Shown in pieces: positions 51,396-58,694 of a stretch of 64,000 nucleotides of DNA. Position numbers and translations under genes: made by a program. Positions within the stretch are counted from its first letter, which is position 1, and the number at the start of each line of letters is the position of its first letter. Source of the DNA: UBA10364 sp905182675 (GTDB lineage: Bacteria; Bacteroidota; Bacteroidia; Flavobacteriales; Schleiferiaceae); assembly GCA_963933975.1 (NCBI GenBank), contig CAWVWE010000001.1, positions 57,072 through 121,071 on the forward strand, given 5' to 3'. The notes under the pieces were generated by a model, which saw nothing but the letters and a program-made list of their open reading frames with translations, had not been told where the DNA came from and did no database searches.

Positions 51396-52584
51396 TTCTA
51401 ACACGACTGCCCACAGCAGTAAGCGCAACGAGAAAGGTAATTATAAGCGCCCCGGCTTGCTTATCAAGTAAGCTCTCCGTCATTCCTGAAAAAACAATGG
51501 TTATCCAAGCATAGCGTATGGCGCCGTGAGAATACCACAATCCCCATCCAAGGAGTAATATCAATAGCAATACAGCGATTAATCCACCTTCCGCCCAACT
51601 TTGAAGATAGATATTGTGAAAATCGTATTTGAATTCATGTAAAAAGTAGGGTTGTTTGCCGCGATAAAAAGTAGCCTTACATGTCTTAAGTTTTTCGTGT
51701 AAGTATTCTTCACCCGCTCCGTTTCCTACTCCAATCCAAGGACTAATTTGCACTACTTGAAGACCATATTTCCATAGAAAAACGCGATGGTTAGTTTGTT
51801 TTCCGTTGACTCTTCCGTCAATCGACCTAAGTTCGTTTCGTAAGTCAATCAATCTTCCACGTGGACCTGGCAGTACAGCCACCAAACTCCCCATTAGGAT
51901 CACTAAAGCCGCGGCTGTACTGATAAGTAGCCTTCGACGCTCTTTATTACGCCATGCTAATTCAGTAAAACGCAATACGATTAAAACAGGAACCACCATG
52001 AGGTGAATTCGAGCACTTAAGACAATGACTCCAAAAAGCAGCCATAGTACCGCAACCGCTCTAAGTGTAGATAACTTAAAGGTTTTACGCCAGATTTTAC
52101 GCTCTAGTATGAGTGCCGCTATAATGAGGTAAAGACTTTGAAAATGTAAACCTAACCTTCCACCTAGATCGAAGGATTTGTAATTCACCCATCCGTAAGT
52201 TGTAACACTGTCTATAAATATGTAGGTCCAAGCTATGAGTGTAGCCCAAGCAAAAGTCTCTGCCCAGCGTCTCATCCATGTTGCTCCATCTTCAGTTTTG
52301 AACAGGGATAATAATATGCCAGTCACGGCGATGGGTAAGACCATAACGACATCTGCCAAGCCAGCCGATTGATAGTCACTCCAAAACACAGATAAAAGTT
52401 GCCATACCAAGAACGCAGTAAAAAACAATGCTTGCCTAGGCTTAGTAGACCACCGGTGCACATAGATCACACCCACTACCAATAAGATGAGGCCATAAAC
52501 AGGACTTAGTAACTCGAAAGCAAACGGTAGCAAAATAGCGGCCGATGCACCTGTATAATGAAGAAGAATAGTGTTGCGCTGCAT
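51364..52584 (-). CDS. O-antigen ligase/polymerase-like membrane protein
   Basis: 406 residues, about ten to eleven transmembrane helices. A long periplasmic loop (about 255-330) carries LWKYGLQVVQISPWIGVG and FHNIYLQSWAEGGLIAVLL, the usual Wzy_C signature of WaaL/Wzy proteins. WaaL transfers undecaprenyl-linked O-antigen to lipid A-core, Wzy polymerises the repeats; which of them this is cannot be told. It starts 3 bp after the S41 protease gene ends and overlaps the convergent murF-alr by 32 bp. Confidence 0.85.
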   Translation of the reverse strand: MQRNTILLHYTGASAAILLPFAFELLSPVYGLILLVVGVIYVHRWSTKPRQALFFTAFLVWQLLSVFWSDYQSAGLADVVMVLPIAVTGILLSLFKTEDGATWMRRWAETFAWATLIAWTYIFIDSVTTYGWVNYKSFDLGGRLGLHFQSLYLIIAALILERKIWRKTFKLSTLRAVAVLWLLFGVIVLSARIHLMVVPVLIVLRFTELAWRNKERRRLLISTAAALVILMGSLVAVLPGPRGRLIDLRNELRSIDGRVNGKQTNHRVFLWKYGLQVVQISPWIGVGNGAGEEYLHEKLKTCKATFYRGKQPYFLHEFKYDFHNIYLQSWAEGGLIAVLLLILLLGWGLWYSHGAIRYAWITIVFSGMTESLLDKQAGALIITFLVALTAVGSRVRTNLSGTDEGL

Positions 52585-52587
52585 GCT

Positions 52588-54243
52588 TTACTTAACGCTC
52601 AACAAGGCGGACATAGTACCTGGATTCAGGAGTATTTTGGCAGCATCTGTTACAACAGCATCTTTATACATCCCGCGCTCCAATGCACCTTTAGAAGAAA
52701 AGGTTTTTTGGACGAGGTAATCGGCTAAATATTCAGAAATTTCTACACGTTGGTCCTCTAGTACTTGACCCTTGCGCTCTTTGACCAGTTTTAGCAATTC
52801 CTCTAAATCCTGAGGCTCTATATAATCCATTAAAGAAGCATCGTCAGAAAGACTTGTCAACTTTATCTCACTAAGACTCTCATAGTCAAAATCAGCTGTT
52901 TCTAGAAAATCTGTAAAGTTCTTCCAAAGTAAATCATCTACCATGAAATCCACAGCGTTTGCATCTGCATCAATTGCACCGATAACCTGACCAGCAAACT
53001 TGAGGTCCAGCCCTTTAGACGACATTGCCATAACAAACTCAGGGTAATAGTCACTTTGTAGCGTAGAATCAGGATAAACACCGTCGCCATCCACTACATT
53101 TCGGCCATTTAAGGTGCTAAAAGAGTGTTGTTTTGATTTTTTAGTACGCTTACCGTTTACGTCTCTATCATAGTTCACTTTCTGAATACAACGTCCCGAA
53201 GGAGTGTAGTATTTAGCAACTGTAATTTTCATTTGAGCACCGAAGGGTAGAGGTTTGATTTGTTGAACAAGTCCTTTGCCAAAACTTTTTTCACCCAGAA
53301 TTACACCGCGGTCCAAGTCTTGTAAAGCTCCTGCAACAATCTCACTTGCCGAAGCGCTACTGCCGTCCACTAGAACAGCCAGGGGAAGATCAGCCATGAG
53401 TGTTTTCGCAGCCTTTCTGTACACGTCTTGGATTTCTCCGCCACGACCTCTAGTACTAACGATCGTATCCTTAGTGTCTGAGAAGTAGCTCACAATCTTT
53501 ACGGCCTCCATCAAAAGTCCTCCTCCATTGCCGCGAAGGTCTAAAATCAGTCCTTTTAGAGATTCTTTTTTTAAATCTTGTATGGCTTGTTTGACCTGAA
53601 ATGCAGCTTTGTCTGTGAAGCTTTCAAGATAAATATATCCAATTCCGTCTTCACGCATGCCGTAAAACGGTACGGCGTCTTGCTGAATTTTCGCTCTTTT
53701 GAATATTAATGTTTGTGAACCTTGTTTGAATCGTTCAATGACCATACTGACCTCTGTGCCCGGTGTCCCCTTTAGCAAGGCACTCACATCACTTACACTC
53801 TTACCTTTAAGTGAGGTGTTGCCCACTCGAATGAGCGCATCGCCAACTCTTAAGCCTGCAAGGCCTGCTGGCCCTTTGTCATTTATATCAGAAACTAAAA
53901 CCAGACCATCTACTTTTTGAATTACACAGCCTATTCCGCCATATTCGCCAGTTTGCATGAGTCGAACATCTTCTATGCGATCTTCAGGGTAATAAACAGA
54001 ATAGGGGTCCAATTCTTTCAGCATGCCTTTAACAGCACTGCCTACAGCCATTTCTGGGCTTATCTCATCGACATAGCTCAGCTGAACCTCCCGCAGTACG
54101 GCGGTAAAAACTTCCAGCTGCTTACTAGTTTCAAAGGAATCTCCTGCAGAGGCGCCCATGAATATCCCTGCACTGGTGACTACTAGGGCAAGAGCGATTT
54201 TATTCGCTACCCTTTGAATCCAATTCTTTTTTTCGCTGTTCAT
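52588..54243 (-). CDS. S41-family C-terminal processing protease
   Basis: 551 residues. An N-terminal membrane anchor or signal (about 14-32, IALALVVTSAGIFMGASAGD), a tail-specific start, a PDZ domain (GGIGCVIQK ... GPAGLAGLRVGDAL, about 95-180) and the S41 catalytic domain with LRGNGGGLLMEAV, the Ser in VDGSSASASEIVAGAL and the Lys in EKSFGKGLVQQ. Such periplasmic proteases trim the C-termini of envelope proteins. Its start lies inside rnpA (44-bp overlap), so the two should be coupled. The order rnpA-ctpA is common in Bacteroidota. Confidence 0.93.
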   Translation of the reverse strand: MNSEKKNWIQRVANKIALALVVTSAGIFMGASAGDSFETSKQLEVFTAVLREVQLSYVDEISPEMAVGSAVKGMLKELDPYSVYYPEDRIEDVRLMQTGEYGGIGCVIQKVDGLVLVSDINDKGPAGLAGLRVGDALIRVGNTSLKGKSVSDVSALLKGTPGTEVSMVIERFKQGSQTLIFKRAKIQQDAVPFYGMREDGIGYIYLESFTDKAAFQVKQAIQDLKKESLKGLILDLRGNGGGLLMEAVKIVSYFSDTKDTIVSTRGRGGEIQDVYRKAAKTLMADLPLAVLVDGSSASASEIVAGALQDLDRGVILGEKSFGKGLVQQIKPLPFGAQMKITVAKYYTPSGRCIQKVNYDRDVNGKRTKKSKQHSFSTLNGRNVVDGDGVYPDSTLQSDYYPEFVMAMSSKGLDLKFAGQVIGAIDADANAVDFMVDDLLWKNFTDFLETADFDYESLSEIKLTSLSDDASLMDYIEPQDLEELLKLVKERKGQVLEDQRVEISEYLADYLVQKTFSSKGALERGMYKDAVVTDAAKILLNPGTMSALLSVK

Positions 54244-54598
54244 TATAAACCTCTATTAAATTCAAGTAACCTTTTTCTAGAAACGCATAATCGTTCAAGC
54301 GATTTCCTAGATAACGCAACGACCAGATCTCTTGGACACCACTGTCCATAATTTTGTCTTTATGTAAACGATAGAGCTCTCGCATCTGCCGCTTTAATTT
54401 ATTCCTATCTACGGCATGTTTTAAACCTCGCTTCGGAGCTACGATAGCGACTTGTCTGGATAGTTCCGCTTCGTCAAGCTCCATTTGAACATAGCGCAGG
54501 GAGAAAGGAAAGGACTTGACACCTCCTGTGCTTATATATAAAGCATCAAAGTGTTCCTTCTTAGTGAGTTTGTCTTTTTTCGAAAAAGTGTAGCGCAT
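54200..54598 (-). CDS. rnpA: Ribonuclease P protein component
   Basis: 132 residues, small and basic. The RNR-type signature is seen as AVDRNKLKRQMRELYRLHK near residues 65-82, and the N-terminal YTFSKKDKLTKKEHFDALY is typical. The protein assists the RNase P RNA in trimming the 5' ends of tRNA precursors. In contrast to most bacteria it is not next to rpmH and dnaA. A GC-rich hairpin with a T tract ends directly at its ATG, see the entry at 54599. Confidence 0.93.
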   Translation of the reverse strand: MRYTFSKKDKLTKKEHFDALYISTGGVKSFPFSLRYVQMELDEAELSRQVAIVAPKRGLKHAVDRNKLKRQMRELYRLHKDKIMDSGVQEIWSLRYLGNRLNDYAFLEKGYLNLIEVYNEQRKKELDSKGSE

Positions 54599-54625
54599 AA
54601 AAAAAGCCCGACCTATCGGTCGGGC
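54599..54625 (-). terminator. Hairpin with T tract directly before the rnpA start codon
   Basis: Minus strand: GCCCGACC, loop GATA, GGTCGGGC, then seven T and the rnpA ATG at 54598. It has the form of a terminator for the hemD transcript, 20 bp after the hemD stop. But its T tract touches the rnpA start codon, so in a read-through transcript it would lie in the rnpA 5' region and hide or space the start. Confidence 0.85.
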
Positions 54626-54635
54626 CCATAATTTA

Positions 54636-54643
54636 CAAAATTA
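54636..54643 (-). promoter_or_regulatory. -7 element TAATTTTG for rnpA
   Basis: Minus-strand TAATTTTG is a full TAnnTTTG match between the hemD stop and the hairpin. Without a good -33 partner it is weak. If used, the transcript would begin just before the hairpin. Confidence 0.35.
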
Positions 54644-54644
54644 C

Positions 54645-55403
54645 TTACTTCTTAGCGTCTTTGATATGATCGCTTATTGCTTTAGTCATTGAAGGAGCTT
54701 TTTGGGTGGGTGCAGGAATATCAACAACCAGTCCCATGGATTCCGCTTCTTTTTGAGTGCTACTTCCGAAACAGGCTAATCGAGTATTCTTTTGCTTGAA
54801 TTCAGGGAAATTTTTATACAAAGACTTAATTCCTGAAGGCGAGAAAAACACGAGAATATCGTATGTCACATCCTCTAAATCACTTAAGTCACTAACCACG
54901 GTATTGAATAATATGGCTCTTTTATATTCAATCCCTGCCTCTTCTAATGCGTTAGGTATAGAGGGTTTCAGTGTATCTGAAGATGGCATTAAGAACTTTT
55001 CATTCTTAAACTTCTTCAAGGTTGGAATAAGCTCTTCTATCGTTAAGTTTCCATGATAGATTTTCCTTTTACGATACACTACATATTTCTGCAGATAGTA
55101 GGCAATTGCCTCAGAAATACAGAAATATCTGGTGTCTGCGCTGATCAATACCCTCATGTCTTCACACATACGGAAGTAATGATCGACAGCGTTTTTTGAC
55201 GTTAAAAGCACATTGCGGTACTCGCGAATTTGAATTTTATCCTTTCGAAAATCAGACGCTGTCACTCCTTCAACGTGTATAAAAGAACGGAAATCAACCT
55301 GAACTTTATGCTTGCTTGCTAAAGTGAAAAACGGGTGCGAATCTGTAGTCGGCTCTGGTTGTGAAACCAAAATAGACTTCACTTTTAAGATGTTTTCTGC
55401 CAT
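54645..55403 (-). CDS. hemD: Uroporphyrinogen-III synthase
   Basis: 252 residues from the ATG at 55403 (MAENILKVKSILVSQPEP); the upstream TTG extension would overlap the DUF4271 gene and is rejected. HemD closes hydroxymethylbilane to uroporphyrinogen III in haem synthesis. The two-domain fold shows KSILVSQPEPTTDSHPFF and LLTSKNAVDHYFR, and FFSPSGIKSLYKNFPEF and GSSTQKEAESMGL in the second domain. Residues are the variable type of Bacteroidota. The 8-bp gap to DUF4271 is the usual pair in this phylum. Confidence 0.9.
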   Translation of the reverse strand: MAENILKVKSILVSQPEPTTDSHPFFTLASKHKVQVDFRSFIHVEGVTASDFRKDKIQIREYRNVLLTSKNAVDHYFRMCEDMRVLISADTRYFCISEAIAYYLQKYVVYRKRKIYHGNLTIEELIPTLKKFKNEKFLMPSSDTLKPSIPNALEEAGIEYKRAILFNTVVSDLSDLEDVTYDILVFFSPSGIKSLYKNFPEFKQKNTRLACFGSSTQKEAESMGLVVDIPAPTQKAPSMTKAISDHIKDAKK

Positions 55404-55411
55404 GTTGTTGC

Positions 55412-55981
55412 TTAATTGACGACTAGATAAATCGGTATTAGTTCGAGGATGCAAAGGTACAACATTGCATAATACTTAGTTCCAATCCCTCTTATATTTT
55501 GAAATGCTGGAATACTGATGGAAAACCAAAGAAATCCTACCAGATGCCCGACCCCTATGATCAAGAGTAAATTTTCGATGGAAGAGAGACCCGTCACGAC
55601 ACAAATTAAAACAACAAATGCAGTAACTAGATAGACATAACTTGAAGCCGCAATGGAAAGGCCCAGTTGATACTTCACCGCCGACCCACGAGTTTTTAAT
55701 AGGGTTGCGATACCAAACGAGGCCATGATACGATACACAATGATACAGGGTATAAGCAGATAGAGTTCTCGTTTAAGGTTGGGTAGCTCAAGCATACTTA
55801 GACTAAGCCCTCCAAAGACGGTACAACCTAATAACATTAAAAAGTTGACAGAAAAATCACTCCGAATTTCAAACAGGGTGTTGAATTCCGTTTTTATCCA
55901 ATGCTTGAAGAATGCAGGAGATAACGCCCTAAAAGCGCCAAGCATTCCGAAAAGTATTACGAGTATCCACTTTGCTCCCAT
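55412..55981 (-). CDS. DUF4271 membrane protein
   Basis: 189-residue protein with five to six hydrophobic helices and a conserved-looking NFLMLLGCTVFGGLSLSML-type N-terminal region. DUF4271 genes sit directly before hemD throughout Bacteroidota, as here. Its function is unknown; a tie to haem synthesis or the membrane is only suggested by position. The start ATG at 55981 is 12 bp after the upstream gene's stop. Confidence 0.82.
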   Translation of the reverse strand: MGAKWILVILFGMLGAFRALSPAFFKHWIKTEFNTLFEIRSDFSVNFLMLLGCTVFGGLSLSMLELPNLKRELYLLIPCIIVYRIMASFGIATLLKTRGSAVKYQLGLSIAASSYVYLVTAFVVLICVVTGLSSIENLLLIIGVGHLVGFLWFSISIPAFQNIRGIGTKYYAMLYLCILELIPIYLVVN

Positions 55982-55993
55982 TACGGAGTAAAG

Positions 55994-56791
55994 TTAGTTT
56001 AAAACAACGTGCTTATAGCGAATAGATCCATCCTCAAACAAAGCATGCAGGATATAATTACCCCGAGCTAATTGACTTACGTCTATTTGAATATGATCCG
56101 TGCTGTTTGAGTGGAACGCATCAAGCCCAAGGAATTTGCCCATGGTGTTGTATAATCGGATTTCTGTCAACCCAATGGAGCTTGCCTTAATGAAATCATG
56201 CGCCGGATTTGGACCTATGACAAGTGCATTTAAGGTACTTTCTTCGACATTAAAAACTAAAAAGTTCTTATAAAAAGTTTTTTGCGTTGTTATCACATAA
56301 TCTCCAGATGTACTTCCATCACCATTTGTGAAGTTAACTGCTGCATAAACGGTTAAACTATCGGGATAACTAGCTTCTTGAACATTAAAACTCCAATTGA
56401 TAGAGTCGTTACTTACGGACGTACTTGAACTATTGTGAGTGACATAATCACCTGAAAGCTGACTTCCTGTAGCTACACTGATTGGTGTGTACGTATTTCC
56501 ATTTTCATCTTCTACACTCGCCATAAAACCTACTTTGCTCGACGCACCTCCAGTGTTCACTCCAATCGATATAGTGAGGTTGTCACCGTCCAAAACGGAG
56601 TCTTGTGAGAAGCTAATATCTACAAACTCTGCTCCACTTGGACTCCCACCTCCATGACAATACCCACTTGAACAGGTCTGCCCGCTTGAAGCTGGAGATC
56701 CACTATTGCCTGCAGGTGAACCTCCGCTATTTGTGTAGGAATAGGTGGTGGCGCCAAAAAAGGCCAATAACAAAATATATTTCTTCATCAT
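55994..56791 (-). CDS. T9SS-secreted protein with choice-of-anchor-V-like domain
   Basis: 265 residues. Signal peptide (MKKYILLLAFFGATTYSYT), then a Gly/Ser-rich stretch with SGQTCSSGYCHGGGSP (a C-x4-CH motif), a beta-rich domain (about 55-180) and a C-terminal type A sorting domain (GPNPAHDFIKA, LYNTMGKFLG, DVSQLARGNYILHA) that targets the protein to the type IX system. The Cys-His block resembles the choice-of-anchor V domain found in flavobacterial surface proteins. Ligand unknown. Confidence 0.8.
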   Translation of the reverse strand: MMKKYILLLAFFGATTYSYTNSGGSPAGNSGSPASSGQTCSSGYCHGGGSPSGAEFVDISFSQDSVLDGDNLTISIGVNTGGASSKVGFMASVEDENGNTYTPISVATGSQLSGDYVTHNSSSTSVSNDSINWSFNVQEASYPDSLTVYAAVNFTNGDGSTSGDYVITTQKTFYKNFLVFNVEESTLNALVIGPNPAHDFIKASSIGLTEIRLYNTMGKFLGLDAFHSNSTDHIQIDVSQLARGNYILHALFEDGSIRYKHVVLN

Positions 56792-56799
56792 AACGAGTA

Positions 56800-56820
56800 C
56801 GTTATTAAACGTTTATAACG
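56800..56820. repeat. Imperfect palindrome between T9SS gene and acyl-CoA dehydrogenase
   Basis: CGTTAT and ATAACG flank the palindromic core AAACGTTT with one unpaired T on the left. It lies in the 119-bp divergent region. It may be an operator, but nothing else supports this. Confidence 0.3.
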
Positions 56821-56910
56821 AATGTCCATTTAATTTGTAACAATTTTACCTCTTTTGTGTTTAATTTTACAAATGATTAGTAAATTTTCAAAATCACTGA
56901 AATAAATAAT

Positions 56911-58083
56911 ATGGACTCATTTCAACATCCCGATTACTACCAACTGGATGACCTTCTGTCAGAAGAGCATAAGATGATTCGTGAAGCCACGAGGGAGTGG
57001 GTAAAACGGAGTGTTAGCCCAATTATAGAGGACTTTGCGCAGCGTGCTGCTTTTCCGGAGCACTTGGTGAAGGAAATGGGTGATATTGGCCTCTTTGGAC
57101 CTTATATCCCCACTGAATATGGCGGAGCAGGACTAGACCAGATCAGCTATGGTCTGATGATGCAAGAGGCGGAGAGAGGCGACTCTGGAATTCGCTCTAC
57201 CTGTTCTGTTCAAAGTTCGCTCGTAATGTTCCCGATTTTCGCATACGGTTCTGAAGAGCAAAAGAGAAAATTTCTTCCCAAGCTTGCGTCTGGTGAGTTT
57301 TTAGGTTCTTTTGGGCTTACCGAGCCAAACCATGGTTCTAATCCAAGTGGAATGACGACTCATTTCAAGGATATGGGTGACCACTATCTGCTGAATGGTG
57401 CAAAAATGTGGATATCAAACTCACCCTATTGTCACGTGGCTGTTGTTTGGGCGAAAAATGAAGAAGGTCGTATCCACGGTATTATAGTCGAAAGAGGTAT
57501 GGAAGGCTTCACTACTCCAGAAACGCATAACAAGTGGTCCTTGAGGGCATCTTCTACAGGAGAATTGGTTTTTGATAATGTCAAAGTACCTAAAGAAAAC
57601 TTACTCCCTGGCCGAAGCGGCCTAGGTGCTCCGTTGTCCTGTTTAGACAGTGCGAGATATGGTATTGCATGGGGGGCCATAGGCGCTGCAATGGACTGTT
57701 ACGATACTGCGCTCCGTTATTCTAAGGAACGCATTCAATTTGGACGACCTATTGCTGGATTTCAGTTACAGCAAAAGAAATTGGCTGAAATGATAACAGA
57801 AATCACAAAAGCCCAGCTGCTTACATGGCGTTTAGGCCATCTTAAAAACGAGGGAAAAGCTACATCTGCTCAGATCTCAATGGCGAAAAGAAACAATGTT
57901 GAGATTGCATTAAATATCGCTCGAGAAGCGAGGCAAATGTTAGGCGGAATGGGTATTACAGGAGAATTCTCTATCATGCGACACATGATGAACTTAGAAT
58001 CAGTAGTTACTTATGAGGGTACCCACGATATTCATCTCCTTATCACAGGTCTTGATATAACAGGTGAAAACGCCTTCACTTAA
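56911..58083 (+). CDS. Glutaryl-CoA dehydrogenase-like acyl-CoA dehydrogenase
   Basis: 390 residues. A FAD enzyme of the acyl-CoA dehydrogenase family. Sequence style and MQEAERGDSGIRSTCSVQSSL, FGLTEPNHGSNPSGM and catalytic Glu369 in VVTYEGTHDIH agree with glutaryl-CoA dehydrogenases, which convert glutaryl-CoA to crotonyl-CoA in lysine and tryptophan breakdown. Residue Glu in the YEGTHD motif is the base. A distinct substrate cannot be excluded. Alone in its strand block, followed by a terminator. Confidence 0.9.
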   Translation: MDSFQHPDYYQLDDLLSEEHKMIREATREWVKRSVSPIIEDFAQRAAFPEHLVKEMGDIGLFGPYIPTEYGGAGLDQISYGLMMQEAERGDSGIRSTCSVQSSLVMFPIFAYGSEEQKRKFLPKLASGEFLGSFGLTEPNHGSNPSGMTTHFKDMGDHYLLNGAKMWISNSPYCHVAVVWAKNEEGRIHGIIVERGMEGFTTPETHNKWSLRASSTGELVFDNVKVPKENLLPGRSGLGAPLSCLDSARYGIAWGAIGAAMDCYDTALRYSKERIQFGRPIAGFQLQQKKLAEMITEITKAQLLTWRLGHLKNEGKATSAQISMAKRNNVEIALNIAREARQMLGGMGITGEFSIMRHMMNLESVVTYEGTHDIHLLITGLDITGENAFT

Positions 58084-58105
58084 ACAAGAGTTTCACAATA
58101 AACAG

Positions 58106-58139
58106 AAGGCATCTCTTAGAATAAAGAGGTGCCTTTTTT
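58106..58139 (+). terminator. Terminator after the acyl-CoA dehydrogenase
   Basis: AAGGCATCTCTT pairs with AAGAGGTGCCTT (12 bp, one G-T) over a 6-nt loop, then a T run to 58139. It is in front of the convergent lipoprotein gene, whose stop lies at 58138. Confidence 0.85.
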
Positions 58140-58599
58140 AGTTGGTAATTTGAATGATATTGACCCCATCAAAAGAGCAGTTAAATTCTTTTACAGGCAA
58201 TGTGTAGCTGGTATCCACGCTTTGCCCATCAAGAATCTGGTACTGATGTGCATCACATCCACAGGTGAAATAAAGATCGCCATTTGAGCTTAACAGTTCT
58301 CCACATCCGTCTGTCCAATGCACAGGACATGCTACTTCGTAGGCAGCAAAATCGTAAAACTCTTGGTCAAAATATCGTCTGTAAATTAAAATTCCATTAT
58401 GACCAGCGTTCGCTAGGAATAGCTGTCCCCCTACAACGGTCAGGTTGAAGCTAGACGGATCACTTAGATAGACCGTTTCACTCACAAAAGGCTCCGGAAT
58501 ATCATATTGAACAGTTGTTGTGTTACAAGAAATCAGCACTGCGGACATGACCACGAGTAAGGATAATGCTTTAGTAATCAGATTAAAACCTTGTTTCAT
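58138..58599 (-). CDS. Rieske-like lipoprotein with altered cluster motif
   Basis: 153 residues from the ATG at 58599; the TTG at 58611 is rejected. Signal and lipobox at AVLISC. The remaining 125 residues have a Rieske-type plan: a Cys-His box (ACPVHWTDGC) and about 14 residues later a second box (CGCDAHQYQILDG). In a true Rieske protein the boxes are CxH and CxxH; here they are CxxH and CxCxxH, so a [2Fe-2S] cluster is uncertain. I recall similar lipoproteins in Flavobacteria. The -7 element at 58609 lies just before the start. Confidence 0.7.
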   Translation of the reverse strand: MKQGFNLITKALSLLVVMSAVLISCNTTTVQYDIPEPFVSETVYLSDPSSFNLTVVGGQLFLANAGHNGILIYRRYFDQEFYDFAAYEVACPVHWTDGCGELLSSNGDLYFTCGCDAHQYQILDGQSVDTSYTLPVKEFNCSFDGVNIIQITN

Positions 58600-58608
58600 A
58601 ATGTAATA

Positions 58609-58616
58609 CAAACATA
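58609..58616 (-). promoter_or_regulatory. -7 element TATGTTTG before the Rieske-like gene
   Basis: Minus-strand TATGTTTG, full match to TAnnTTTG, ending 9 bp before the ATG. The message would have a leader of only about 5 nt. No TTG partner is seen. Confidence 0.4.
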
Positions 58617-58631
58617 CATTTCATTTCGTTG

Positions 58632-58661
58632 TTGATACTTGGCTCGTACTTATTATATTTA
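58632..58661 (+). promoter_or_regulatory. Predicted promoter of the large TonB receptor
   Basis: TTG (58632-58634), 19-bp spacer and TATATTTA (58654-58661), seven of eight matches. It supports a start near 58668 and hence the ATG at 58695 rather than an earlier codon. Confidence 0.5.
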
Positions 58662-58694
58662 CGAACTTATAACTCAAATATAAAGCCAGTTTTC

